DNA of 64,000 nucleotides, taken from NCBI GenBank assembly GCA_963969595.1, contig OZ018415.1:10230001-10294000 (forward strand). The letters run 5' to 3'. Source of the DNA: Neckera pumila (Eukaryota > Streptophyta > Bryopsida > Hypnales > Neckeraceae). The notes under the pieces are model-generated. The model saw only the letters and a list, made by a program, of their open reading frames with translations, had not been told where the DNA came from and searched no databases. Position numbers and translations under genes: made by a program. Shown piece by piece: positions 12,840-24,188 of the stretch (position 1 is its first letter; the number at the start of each line of letters is the position of its first letter).

Positions 12840-13204
12840 GGATGATTTCAAACTGGAATTCCTCATAACTTTCATCTCATTAAACAAAATGGAGTGATTC
12901 AAACTTTTTTACGTCTAAATAAATCTTTAGAACCAATTTTCATTTTTCATTTTTCAAAAAAAGTGTTTTTTAAAGAATTTTTTTGAGCTACCCGGGATGC
13001 CTGCCGAATAACAAAAACTGCATATCATGTAATAACTTTTTAATTGTGTAGTCAAAAGTTATGAAAATTATTGGACCTTAAAGCTACTCCTTGGGCACAT
13101 GTTGTGTGAAATTTCCAAAGAAAAAAAAAATTCCATTCAGAGTGAGCTGCCAAAATTGCTATCTTGCCAAAAAACAGTGTTTGGCCCTTTAGAGGTTAAA
13201 GTTC
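12840..13204. mobile_element. Truncated TTAA element, one end only
   Basis: The right end reads TTTGGCCCTTTAGAGG-TTAA (TTAA at 13196-13199), the terminal motif of the family. The preceding sequence matches the distal third of 49059-49973 (CTCATAACTTTCATCTCATTAA, GAGCTACCCGGG, AACTTTTTAA). The other terminus is missing; homology fades out near 12840. Confidence 0.6.
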
Positions 13205-13533
13205 CAATAAAACCCGCAACTCTTTAAAAAGACTAGAATATGTAACACAAAGAAACTCAAATATGCTTCTTAATGATGTAGTACAAAGCTTAATGGCAAT
13301 GCTTCAAGATTGAGGTTCATCTCATCTTGCCTTCAATATATACTATCACTCTTTTTTGAATTAATTAATTTGAAGAAGTCTAAGATCTTCTAGGAGACAT
13401 TAAAAAATCCAATAGGATATTAGGATGCTTTGAGCAGTTCCAAACATGTTTAGAAGAGACATTAGGAGGTTTCAAGAAGCCACACAAAGTACTGTAAAAG
13501 CCACTAAAAAATACATGTTTGGACTAGAGAATA
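13205..13533. other. AT-rich spacer, nothing recognised
   Basis: No gene or bounded repeat can be supported between the truncated TTAA element and the D element that follows. Confidence 0.4.
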
Positions 13534-14252
13534 TGGGTGGATGCAGGAAAGACCAACCGAAAAGCAAAGCATTTTCCACAATACTCATTTTTTTCAGGAG
13601 TATTGTATAATTAGAAAAACAACTTTAAAAAAATCTGAAAAGTATGTTTAATGTATACACCTTTAAGAAGAAGGTACCCTACAAAGGAAAATCATAGAAA
13701 AATTCTCTAAATAGGAGAACTAGAAAAGTGCAAAATAGGTATTTTACATTTTATTTTTTAAAAATTAAAAAAGAAATTCTAAAGAAAAAAAAAATTAGCA
13801 ATTTGGAAAGACTTCATAAAAAAGAGATTTCACCAAAAAATGATCTTGAAACGATTTTGAATGTTCAAAACTGCACACGCAAGGGAGCCCTATTTGCACG
13901 CATGTGGAGGACATAAAATAAAATATTTTGAAATTTTCTTTGATAGAAACATGACTTCCTACTATGGAAATAGACCATAGAAATTTCAGCTTTAGATCAT
14001 TAATTTTGGATACTCCCTAGTACTAAAAAACCCTAAATTTGCAAAGTGTGACAAATTAGCTAAATTGAAATTGAAATATAAAACAATTTTCAAATTTTTT
14101 TGAAAAGTAAGGGGTCTAAACATTGTCAAATTAACCATCTCTAATAAAAATTTCAAGTTTATTGGATTCATGCTTCAAAAGTTACAGCCAACAACAACTC
14201 CGTCACTTCAATTTTGACGCAAAATAGTATTGATCTTCCTTACAATCATCCA
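13534..14252 (-). mobile_element. Repeat family D, copy 1
   Basis: The ends are TGGGTGGATGCAGGAAAGAC and the inverse ACAATCATCCA. Internally it is the reverse complement of the copy at 26212-26930: GCAAGGGAGCCCTATTTGCA against TGCAAACAGGGCTCCCTTGC, and the AATTTTGGATACT / AGTATCCAAAATT stretch. The terminal inverted repeats and five copies in the window indicate a non-autonomous DNA transposon. The target-site length is unclear, so no superfamily is assigned. No protein is encoded. Confidence 0.65.
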
Positions 14253-14738
14253 TATAAACTATACCGCTTTTTAATATTGTATTTTTTGGAGATTTATATG
14301 AGCAAAGATGTCTATTATGAATGCATAATGTGATTATCAAATACAAACTTGAGAGATCCAAGTCTAATTGTTTAGCTACTAGTTCTCTAAGACGCTTGCT
14401 CTATATTCTATAAACTACAATGAAACTCATGACAACTATAAGGGTCAGATAGCAATAGGCTAAGCAATGCCAACCTTTGCTCTCGACCTATTTCATTCTC
14501 TTTCTAGAAAAAGATATAAATGCATAATTTAGATATTGGTATTAGTAGCATTGATAAATGTCTTGTTTTTTTACCTCTAACCAATCTATTGTTGTAAAAT
14601 TTGACTTCTTTCCAAGCATTTGCCGTTGCTCTTGATGTCTTGGGAATGACATTTTTGGCTTAATCAAGGCTTTACTATTGACCTCTTATATGATGTAAAA
14701 GAATTCTCTCAAGATAATCTTCTACTTGCTTATATCTA
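14253..14738. other. AT-rich spacer, nothing recognised
   Basis: No gene or bounded repeat can be supported between the D element and the next MITE. Confidence 0.4.
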
Positions 14739-14993
14739 CACGAAATAGCAAAATTAGGTTGTCCCACACTAATTTCTTGATAGTCCACATTATAGTCAGA
14801 AATATTCACTACTTTTGTATAATGATGCACTCAATTCCTAGCCATGCGTATGGCGTAGATTTGTGCACCCATTTCAAAGCTTTGTTCATAGAGTAGCATG
14901 CGCCTCTATGTGGAACAAGCATTGATCCATGAGGTAATCTATCTTAGGTAAGGCAACCTAATTGACAAGGCAACCCAATTTCACTATTTTGTG
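14739..14993. mobile_element. TA-flanked MITE (family F), copy 1
   Basis: The element begins CACGAAATAGCAAAATTAGG and ends with the inverse CCCAATTTCACTATTTTGTG, with TA on both sides (14737-14738 and 14994-14995). A second copy in inverted orientation lies at 52422-52666 and shares inner words such as GGATCAATGCTTGTTC / GAACAAGCATTGATCC. A TA target suggests a Tc1/mariner-type mobiliser, but the inner sequence is not diagnostic. Confidence 0.65.
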
Positions 14994-16401
14994 TAGGTAA
15001 TGTAAATGAGCAAGTCTTCATTAGAGAAAATTTCAGCCCACAAGAGAGGCCTCCAAGCATTTATGACAATGTGCAATAAGAAGAGAAATCTGCCCAAAAA
15101 GCAGTCAAGAAATTGTAAAGTGAGCAGTCAGCATGTGCCCCACGGATTTCCAATTAAAAAAAAACATTTTTGGAAAAAAAAAATCCCTTGTAATTGCACA
15201 CTCACCAAAAGTCAAACACCCCTCTGCAGGGTTCATATTTCTTGTAATGTATATTGTCCATTAATGCTTTCAAACGATTACAAAAGCCCAATGGAAGAGT
15301 GCTTGTAATTTAGTCTTTGACTATGTGATCCTGTAGTATGTTGGCAACTTTGCCGCATCCACAAATGAAGATTGAATTCAAGATCTATGAAACAAACAAA
15401 CAAGAAGCATAACTATCTCTTAACTTCTAGACATTTCAAATCTTTTAAGGCAAGCATTTAAAATTTTGGCCAATTAGGATCATTCAATTATTAGAAGAGT
15501 GTAATTGTATTGCAAATAGTGGTGCTAAAGTTGTAAATTGTAGCGACTAACAATTACTTTGTAGATTATTACTTTCTTGCCTTTGACAATCTTAATAGTG
15601 AATACATGGAGGTATATGTTGGACTCTACCTTTCAATACGCTTGATGCTTTTTATATTTGCAACTTATATTCAATATAATAGAGATTTTATAAAGTAGTA
15701 TTTTATACCAACTTATAAATGGAAGAGGCACTATTAGATAGATTTCACATACACAAGGAGAGTGTGGAGAATTGTTGGGTAGGACTGTTCAATTTTACAA
15801 TATACAATATGTTTATTACTTAGAGCATCTACTATGCAACTAGCATATATAGCTATCTTTTCATTGCTTTATAATTATAGTTTGAAGTTTATATCATTGA
15901 AAGCTCATCCAAAAGTACCATGAGTAGATGCAAAATTTGAAATTGGACTTTGGATGCCCAATATAAATCCCTTCAAAAGCAGACTTAAAGACAAAAAAAT
16001 ATAAAAGCCTTGGCAAATCAAGCAAAATCATGCCAATAGCATAGCAATTTCTATTCATAAACTAGTGAAAAGATAGTTAGATATAGAGTGAGAGCCAATA
16101 TGCCAGTTATGTTGACATTTTCAAATGTTTCAAACTAATTTTCCATTTGATGTGAATATTCTTCATTATTCCCTTCAGAAAAAATTCACAAAAATTTCAA
16201 ATGAGTATAAAAAGATCTGAAAATTATTATAACTTATAGAAGACACACACTTTCATCTATGAAAAAACTAAATATCCAAAGAATCATTCAAATGCATTAA
16301 AAAAATATTGCAAAGCAAAAGATTTGGAAGTTCCAACTAACTAAGCTATAGGGTCATCTGCCTATCAGTCTTTCGGCATATATATATACACCTCGGCGTC
16401 C
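14994..16401. other. AT-rich intergenic DNA, nothing recognised
   Basis: Short frames occur (for example 100 codons at 15006-15308) but none has a recognisable motif, GC-rich codon positions or a splice context. A short (TA)n run lies at 16379-16389. Confidence 0.4.
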
Positions 16402-17330
16402 TTAACCCCTAAAGGACCATTGTCCCTTTGGAAGACAAATGGATTTCGGGCAGGTACCTACGGGCTCAATTTTTGTCATAATTTTTTGAAACTTTTTTGG
16501 AAGATAGAAAAACTAATAAGCTTTGTAGGAATATTATTCTTTTTTCAATTGGTGCCCGGGAACAAAAGTTATGCCCAAATAAGCTCAAAATAGGAGAGAG
16601 GGGGCAGCCAAAAAAATTTGCAAAAAATTCATTTTTCATTTTTCATTTTTTTTCCTTATAGATTATATTTTTGTCTATTTGAGAAGATTTGATTCATTTG
16701 ATTTAATTTTTAATGAGAAAGTTATGGACAATCTTGTTTTTCAAGCAATTAGAGCATCTTCTTGAAAAAATTAACTTGTTGGATTCATTGTGGAATGCAA
16801 TTTTTGCAATCTTTCAAAAAAATAGTTCCACATGGCTTAATTTTTTGTCTAGAACAATCTCACCATTGGGATTAGTGCATTTTAATTTCATATAAAAGAT
16901 ATTAATATTTTAGATTTTCCTTCTATCTTGTACCTACTTCTACTTAACAATTTTTTAAGAATGAAATTAAGTGTTTTTGGATATCTTTTTTTTTCCTAGA
17001 GTACCAACTCAATTTTCTACTATAAAGATTTAAAGCTCAAAACTCTATAGTGCAAAAAATTTAAGTTAAAAATGCTCAAAGTCAAAAAATCTCGTCCCGG
17101 AATGTGTTGAAATATTTATTTTTTTCACTTCAAAAGCAAATATCTTGCAATCTATGCAGCCAAAAATTCTGAAATTTTTTCCACACATTATCATACTAGT
17201 TAGGTGTAAGATCCTACGGTTAGATGTGCAAAAAAAAACAATTTTTCAAATCATTTAACTCTTTGCTTTAAAAATGGCAGTTTTGAAAGTTTTTTGGCAG
17301 AAAAAAAGGCCTTGGTCCTTTAGGGGTTAA
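16402..17330 (+). mobile_element. TTAA element, canonical copy, 929 bp
   Basis: This is the best-preserved forward copy. The left end is TTAA-CCCCTAAAGGACCA and the right end TGGTCCTTTAGGGG-TTAA, perfect inverted termini of at least 14 bp inside a TTAA duplication. Then come TTTCGGGCAGGTACC, GGTGCCCGGGAACAAAAG and GAGAAAGTTATGGACAATC. No frame longer than about 60 codons exists, so it depends on a transposase in trans. TTAA duplication plus CCCC/GGGG ends match the piggyBac superfamily; Sola3 also uses TTAA. Confidence 0.88.
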
Positions 17331-17517
17331 AGGTAGAGACAACCGTTGCAAAATTTGCAACAATTCCTTTAGAGCAACCAAAGCTTTGCGATGTCATTAG
17401 GGTTAGGCTTAGTGTGAAGCAATCACGCACGCATAGACATGGGCAATGAAAAAAGGATGAAAAAGCGGAATGGAAAAAATGGTATGAAAACATAACCATA
17501 TTTGTGACAGTCTGTAC

Positions 17518-17523
<6 letters not shown>

Positions 17524-17584
<61 letters not shown>

Positions 17585-17585
17585 T
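17524..17585. repeat. (TA)n(TG)n microsatellite
   Basis: An alternating TA run passes directly into an alternating TG run. Minus-strand frames rich in His-Thr and Ile-Tyr across it are artefacts of the repeat. Confidence 0.95.
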
Positions 17586-17765
17586 TTTGAAACAAAAGAA
17601 GATCCATTGCAAAACAACAAGTAAGCTTACATAGTAGCCAAGCCCAAGGGCTGGACAAGAAATAATATAATGCATCGTCTTTTTCTTTTTCTTTCTTGGA
17701 CAATTTCCATTGCAAAGGGAAATAATACACAAAATCAAATAACCAAGCCCTCAAGAATGGACATT
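17584..17765 (-). mobile_element. Two tandem LINE 3' tails on the minus strand
   Basis: Read on the minus strand, two segments each end in an A-rich tail: CAATGGATCTTCTTTTGTTT..., and CAATGGAAATTGTCCAAGAA followed by AAGAAAAAG. Each is preceded by a GGGCTTGG-type stretch (17640-17656 and 17740-17758), the stem-like motif common near the 3' end of plant L1 elements. Only the tails remain. Similar tails occur at 18361, 19283, 32004 and 34508. Confidence 0.45.
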
Positions 17766-18056
17766 TTTCCAACCCCTCTCTCAAATTTGTCCATAACTTT
17801 TGATTGGAGATTTAAAATTCCAAACGAGTTTTTGGAGGTGAAACTTGTCTTCAATTACCAACTTTTCTTAGTTTAAAGATTTTTAAGAAAAGTTATTTTA
17901 CTATGACTAAATGAGGTCTGAAATTCTACTTTTAACACAATCCTTTGTTTGTGACTTAACTATGAGTGCTCCAGAAACTACAAATTCGAATTTGTTTATC
18001 CCACATGGGTTGTTCTACCTCCTACCACCCCATGTGTATATATAGAGTTGTCTTTT
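17755..18056 (-). repeat. Repeat family C, copy 3
   Basis: This is the reverse complement of the copies at 9125 and 11634. It includes CTCTCAAATTTGTCCATAAC, TGAGGTCTGAAATTCTACTT and CCTCCTACCACCCCATGTG. It keeps an unoccupied TTAA at 17956-17959, exactly where copy 1 carries the insertion 9231-9856. Confidence 0.65.
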
Positions 18057-19266
18057 CACTTGAAAACACAAAACATGTTATTGATGACAAATGATTGTAA
18101 TGCATTATTCATTGGATTCTTTGCCAACATCTTTTTCTACAAATATTTGTAGATTTGTATGTTTGGTTCTAAAATTAACAAAGAAAAAGAAGCGAAAATA
18201 TAATGTATTGCCACTATCTTGGTACCTAAAGCTTACATTAATTATTTGAGGATGAGTTTCGTGGATGAGGACTCCAAGGGAGGGAAAGGCAACCTCTTTG
18301 AAGGCTACTGAATGTAATGCTCAGTGGCAATTTTTAGTTTTTCAATTCTATTCTATTTTTGTTTTTTTTCTTGAAACACATGGATAATTTCCATTGATAA
18401 GGGAAACAATACACAGAACCACAGGGAATACCCTCGGTGGATTCATTCTTACATTTTCAAAAGCATTTTAAGAGCTATCCTTCTATTTTTCTAAAAAAAA
18501 TTTTTTTTGAGAGAGCAAGGGCAAGAGATGCAAGAAGGGAGCCAGCCAGGAGGCAGAGAGAAGCAACAGAATAGAGCCAAAAGCAGAAGCCCAAGCCACC
18601 AAACGCCACCAACCTGAACAACACCCTACTTAGTAAAAAAACCATCTATTCTATTCTGTTTTGACACACAACTGAATGACAGAAACTGAATGAGGGTGGG
18701 AATAAGAAGTTTCGGTTAAGTTGACTCCATTTTCCTTGCATGATCCCCAAACTTTGCTGGCTTAGATTTGGATGGCCCCTCCGGCCCAATTCCAGGGCAT
18801 TGGTCAGTTGGTCGGTCGCCAGATCCCATTTGTCATGTACAGCGCAAACAAACCGATTCCATCCAATTCCCCCTTTATGGACCTTTGGGAGCATGGGAAT
18901 TTATTAAACCCTTCCAAAGAGCTTCGAGGAAAGAAATCCCATTTAAGTCGTAGGTGGGCACACTCCAGTTCACACTAGAAGAAAACACTGAATTTGTGTC
19001 TCAATCTCAATTATTGGACCCTAAAGTCTCCAAACTGCAGCTCAAAAGCAATAACTTACCCAGACACCAATCCCTCAAGTGGGGGGGCAGGACGGCGCTT
19101 TGAAAATTGGGAATATTTTGCTCCTCAATGATTTGAGGGCTTGCAAACTCCAGCCAACTGGCACCCCAGTGCCAAGGAGACCAGGTTTACATCGGATTAT
19201 GCTCATATTCATTTCACTGCTGGAATGCGGGAACTAATGTGGGATTGGGTCCAAAATTACCCCTGC
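18057..19266. other. Intergenic DNA with a LINE tail and an unassigned GC-richer part
   Basis: At 18361-18440 a T-run followed by GAAACACATGGATAATTTCC looks like another minus-strand LINE 3' end. From about 18600 to 19260 the sequence is more complex and GC-richer. It has overlapping frames of 60-80 codons on both strands but no domain I recognise. A G-run (GGGGGGG) lies at 19081-19087. Confidence 0.35.
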
Positions 19267-19282
19267 CAAAGATTTTGATCTT

Positions 19283-20063
19283 ATCTTATGTTTTTTCTTT
19301 TCTGAAACAAATGGACAATTTCCATTGAAAGGGAAACAATACATTGAACCCTCGGCAAAAATCTTTACAATTAAGTCAAACTTGAGCCAGATGGAATCCG
19401 ATTGGAGAGGACGAAGTTTAGCAGTACTATGGGCTTTAAGAAACGCAGCCCACCTAAAGTCAAGTAGCGCGTTCCAAAGGGCCTATTGAATGAAAAATGG
19501 AGGCCATTGGATTTGTGAGAACACCTTGTTGTTGCGAGTGATCCATAACAACCATAGGGATGAACCTCGAAGGAAGATTAAATAACTTTGATGCTGTGGA
19601 ACCTTCGGAGGAGCGTCGATCCAAAGATACACTGGACAGGACTAAAGCGAGAATGTGGTCCCATCACTAGTTGAGCGCCACAAATGTGATGGATGATGGA
19701 TTGCACATACTCCCATACTACTTGGGCTCTTGGACACTCATAAAATATATGGGAGTTGTATCCATATCCGTTGAATAGCAATTACATCTAATGGGTGCAG
19801 TCTTGTGTTCTTGCCACTTGTGTTGACAACCAGATTAGTTGGAACAAGGAGGCCCCCTTCTTTGCCTTTTTGCTTAGTTTTTTTCTGTTTTCTCTTATGT
19901 TCTTTTTGCGTGCTCTCTCTTCATTGTCTAGCCTTCTGGCTTGACCGTTTTGTACTTGGTGGGTTGTTTTTATAATGCTATGGGTCTCCCATAAAAAATA
20001 AAAAATAAAAAATAAACTTAAATAAACTAAATAAAAAAATCTTTACAGTTTTTTCCTATTTTT
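19283..20063 (-). mobile_element. LINE (L1-type) insertion with perfect 16-bp target duplication
   Basis: The segment is flanked by identical copies of CAAAGATTTTGATCTT at 19267-19282 and 20064-20079, the mark of target-primed retrotransposition. Its minus strand encodes HIFYECPRAQVVWEY (about 19700-19745), the signature of the zf-RVT domain C-terminal to LINE reverse transcriptase. The frame is broken beyond this 67-codon piece. Toward 19283 it ends in a tail-like stretch (TTGTTTCAGAAAAGAAAAAA on the minus strand). The right part, 19860-20040, looks like a 3' end on the opposite strand (TCTAGCCTTCTGGCTTG ... TGGGTCTCCCATAAAAAATA). The element is 5'-truncated and possibly inverted by twin priming. 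Confidence 0.75.
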
Positions 20064-20079
20064 CAAAGATTTTGATCTT

Positions 20080-20628
20080 GAGGTGCAGAATTTGGAAGGC
20101 TGGGACTGAGGTCACAATTGACATTTTCAGCAGGCATTGACCATTGGAAGGGCAGAGGGAGCAGCTATTTCAATAATTAAATGTGTTTGGGTTTAATTGG
20201 CTGGTTGCTTGGGGCATCATCTCGGCAAAATGATACCGTAGGTCGACGCGACGCGACCATGCCATCCAAAAATTCTAGCAAATAAAGTTTGAAACAATGA
20301 GGAAAGAGTTTGGAATAGTCTACTTGTAAATTGATAAATTGTAATATGGATGTTTGGGGCTTCAACTCCTCATGTTTTATGTTCTAGGTACTCAAATTTT
20401 TTTATAGAGTTTGTACGCATTTTTTGTTTTGGTTCATATTTTTTGAATCCATAAATGACAATTCTGGGTCTTAGTCGGAAGTCTAAATCTGGCTTCCATA
20501 ATCTTTCTTATCTAGGCATCATGAAGCTTGTTCAAATGGTCAATGATGATGAGCTCCTGCCTTCATTAGGAAAATTTTTAGCCCTCCAGAAGGCCGCGAG
20601 TTCTGCACTTGCCCGGTGCAATTATGGA
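20080..20628. other. Spacer, nothing recognised
   Basis: Short frames only. A 60-codon frame at 20455-20637 runs into the microsatellite and has no supporting motif. Confidence 0.35.
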
Positions 20629-20728
20629 AAAAAATAAAAATAAAAAAATAAAAAAATAAAAAATAAAAATAAAAATAAAAATAAAAATAAAAATAAAAAT
20701 AAAATATATATATATAATTATATAGATT
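20629..20728. repeat. (AAAAT)n / (TA)n microsatellite
   Basis: Repeated AAAAAT/AAAAT units pass into alternating TA. A second patch of TATATG and TGTG units lies at 20777-20812, followed by T-rich ATTTTT units to about 20940. Confidence 0.9.
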
Positions 20729-20945
20729 CCTTAATTACCATAAAGCTTTTTTACCATAACAATTTGTCCAGTCACTATATATATGTGTGTGTGTATATGT
20801 ATATGTATATATAATTTTAAGTGGATGCTAACGTGTCACTAGTAGTGCCACGTCAGATTTTTAATTTTTAATTTTTTTAATTTTTTTTAAAATGTTTTTA
20901 TTTTTTTAATTTTTTTTTCAAAAAAAAATATTGTTTTTATTTCAT

Positions 20946-22118
20946 TCTAAAATAGCACCAAAGGGGTCCCGTAAATCAATTCCTTAGAGGCCTTCTGGAG
21001 GGTTGAAGATTTTCCTAATGGCCTCCACGCAATAAAGAAATTCAAAGCTACTATTCAAAAATTATAGCAAACTTTCTATATAATAATCACACATTCAAAT
21101 TGTGTTTTGAAACCTAAAATTTGGCATGATAGATACATCTCTAAGAAACAAAGCGAATGATATCACAGAGTTGGTATGTGATTGAGTACTGGAGATCCTA
21201 TCAAAAAGATTTTCTAAAACTAGTCCATTAATAAATTGATACTTCTTTAATTCCCAACTTTAGACTTTATTTTTAAAGTCATGAATATATAGAAAGCTTT
21301 AATTTGTTCAACTTCCTTTAGTGAGTATTAAAAAAAATTCATTTAATTTGCATGCAATTATATTATCTCTTAGAAAATATTTTTCACACCATGAAAGAAT
21401 CCAAGTCTAGCAAACCTATTGGTGAGAATGAAAACCATTCCATTCACTTCAAATGATAATACCTTGCAATCAGTTTTTTAAAGTTTTCTATAAGTTTTTC
21501 ATAAATTTTAGGACAAGGTCTTATACTTAAAGGTACGAGGGAAAAATCTTTTGATTATTTGCATTGGAAATGACACTTTTAGGGTGTATTTTTGTAAAAT
21601 ATAGTCATGAATGCGTGTGCGAGACATGTTTGAAATGGGAAACAATACATTGAATAGCACGCATTATCTTCATTTTTTCATATATTCATATATTTGTAGA
21701 TTCATATGCTAGTTCTCTTAAATTTGTATAGTATAGTATTTTTTGAGCTTCCTTTTGCAAATATTCTACATTTCAATGAGTAAAAGTATTTTTTACTTCA
21801 AAAAATGATCCTTCAAATTACTTCATTAAATCAATGAAATTAAATGCCGTAAAAATTACCATATTTAAAATTGAATATTTTGAGGTTTAAAAAATCTTGC
21901 AAAAAGTATAAATATTCAATTTATAATCAATTTCAGGAATTTGTAATTTTTGGGTTTGAAATTTATCAAAAAATATTAGTTAGTATAACAACTAATCTAA
22001 CCATATCGATATGATATGTGGAATGTATATATACATGAAAGTCATTGTTAATTATTTTTTTGAGTTGAATTTCATAGTACATCTCCACAATTTTAAAAAT
22101 CAAGACTACTCCTAATCC
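20946..22118. other. AT-rich intergenic DNA
   Basis: No coding region is supported. The stretch AGGCCTTCTGGAGGGTTGAA...TTTTCCTAATGG (20988-21020) resembles the flank of the TTAA element at 35130 (CCTTCGGAGGGTGAAACTTTTCCTAATGG), so an unnamed repeat is shared between the two sites. Confidence 0.35.
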
Positions 22119-23889
22119 TTAACAGCTCCTAAAGGACCAAGGCCTTTTTGTTGCCAAAAAACACTCAAAATTGCCATTTCTATAGCAAAGAGTAAAAATT
22201 TGAAAATTGTTTTTTTTGCACATCTAACCATAGGCACCTGACTAGTATGAGAATTTATAGAAAAAATTCTGAAATTTTGTTTCCTTAGATTGCAAGAAAT
22301 CTATGTTTAACCTATAAAGTCCCAAGGCCATTTCTCTGTCAAAAAACACTCAAAACTGCCATTCTGGCTGCATTCACCCAAGAATACAGAAAAAGACATT
22401 TTTTTAGAATCTAACCATAGGATCTTGTACTTCACTTGTCAAAGATTATGTGGTAAGAATTTCATGAAGTTTGACCGTATAGATTGGAAGATATTAGCAT
22501 TCAAAGTTGAAAAAAAAAGTTTCTTTGAACATTGATATGCAATTTCAGATGACTTTGACCGCCATTTGTAGAATTTTTTTGCACTACAGACTTTGAATTT
22601 AAATTTTTTTATGTTGAAGATGTAAGTTGAAAGTCTACAAAGAAAAATTTCAAAATAAATACACTTGATTTTCATTCTTTAAAAAACTATAAGTAGAAAT
22701 AAGTACAAGATTGAAAAAAACACTAAATTGTTAATAGCTCTTAGATAGGATTGAAATACAATAATCCCAATGGTGAGATGGTTTTAGCAAGCAAAGACAA
22801 CATTCTCATAAAAAAATTTGTTAAAAATTGTGAAAATTGCATTCAGAAATGAATCCTACAATTTATTTTTTCAATAGATTGCCCGAAAAACAAGATTGTC
22901 TATAACTTGCTCATTACTAGTTTAAATAAAATGAATCAGAGCTTCACATGTAGATAAAAATATAAAGTTTTAGTGAAAAAAAATATATATATATTTTCAG
23001 TAAAAAAAATTGTTTTGCAAAAAGTTTTGTGCTGCCCGACAAGTTCAGTTTGAGGCTTTTTGTGGTATAACTTTTGCTCCCGGGCACCAGTTGAAATAAA
23101 AATTATATTCCCACAAAGCTAATTAGTTTCTCTATCTTATGAAAAAGTTTCAAAAAGTTTCACTAAAAATTGAGCCCGTAGGTACCTGCCCAAAATCTGA
23201 TTTGTCCCCCAAGGGGACAATGGGACTTTAGGGGTTAAAGTGGAAAAAAAATGTTTTTCATTACATTGCAGGACTGTTTTATTTGACTTTGAACCTTCTT
23301 AACTTTAATTCTTTGCACTGCATAGTTTTAAACTTTAAATTTTGTAGTGGAAAATTGAATTGAAAGTCTAGGAAAAAAAACTCAAAAAAAATTAATTTTC
23401 ATACTTTAAAAAACTATTATGTAGCAGTAGATCCAAGATAGAAGGAAAATCTAAATTATTAATATCTCTAAAATGGAATGCACTAATTCCAATGGCCAAA
23501 TTGTTCTAGAAAGCAAACTAAACCATGTGAAACTTTCTATTTTGAAAAATTGTACAAATTGCATTCAAAAATAAATCCTACAAGTTATTTTTTTAAGAAG
23601 ATGCTCTAATTGCCCAAAAAATAAGATTGTCCATAACTTTCTCATAACAAATCCAAAGTTTTGTTATTTTATTTGAATGCCCCCTCTCCCCCCCTCCTAT
23701 CCTCTCCACTATTTTGAGCATAACTTTTGTTCCCAATCAATGATTGAAAACAAAATTATATTTGCACAAAGCTAATCAATTTTTCTATCTTCAAAAAAGT
23801 TCAAAAAGCAAACAAGAATTTAGACAATAGATACCAACCCAAAATTCCCATTTATCTCCCAAAGAGACAATGGTCCTCTGGGGGGTTAA
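22119..23889 (-). mobile_element. TTAA element split by a younger TTAA element
   Basis: The outer element begins TTAA-CAGCTCCTAAAGGACCAA (22119) and ends GGTCCTCTGGGGGG-TTAA (23886-23889). Its left part runs to about 22306 and resumes at 23239 (AAGTGGAAAAAAAATG). Joined, these parts parallel the uninterrupted copy at 44976-45904. Orientation is opposite to 16402-17330. It has degenerate ends and no coding capacity. Confidence 0.8.
22307..23238 (-). mobile_element. TTAA element nested inside another TTAA element, 932 bp
   Basis: Ends are TTAA-CCTATAAAGTCCCAAGGCC and CAATGGGACTTTAGGGG-TTAA. It lies inside the older copy at 22119-23889. The uninterrupted relative at 44976-45904 has TTAA at the equivalent point (45170-45173), which gives an empty site for this insertion. 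The interior carries the family signatures CATAACTTTTGCTCCCGGGC and GGTACCTGCCC. Confidence 0.85.
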
Positions 23890-23935
23890 AGAAGTAAGGG
23901 CTAAAAATTAGTTGTTACCAATCCTACCTTGAAGT

Positions 23936-24188
23936 GTAGTATAAGGTGAACCATCCTATGATCATCACCCTTCTCAACTCCACCCTTATGTACATGTGAT
24001 CTATATTTTTGGTCTAAAATGTTGAGGTATGGTATAAAGTGAACCATCCCATCTCCCCCTCCCCCCTTTCAACTCCGCCCTAATCTACGTGTGGTCTACA
24101 TTTTCCCTATGAAATGTGCCTCATGGGTACACGAGGGCAGAATTGAGAAGGGTGGTGGTCATAGGCTGGTTCACCTTATACAATATTC
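23936..24188. repeat. Foldback repeat with a third direct copy
   Basis: TATAAGGTGAACC...CACCCTTCTCAACTCCACCC at the left is mirrored by GGGCAGAATTGAGAAGGGTG...GGTTCACCTTATAC at the right. A middle direct copy (TATAAAGTGAACCATCCC, CTTTCAACTCCGCCC) lies at 24030-24085. It is probably a decayed MITE or a rearranged inverted repeat; ends and target site are not resolved. Confidence 0.5.

Noticed and set aside
17409..17784. Three overlapping minus-strand frames with His-Thr and Ile-Tyr repeats
   Set aside because: They are translations of the (TA)n(TG)n microsatellite in three registers and have no other coding evidence.
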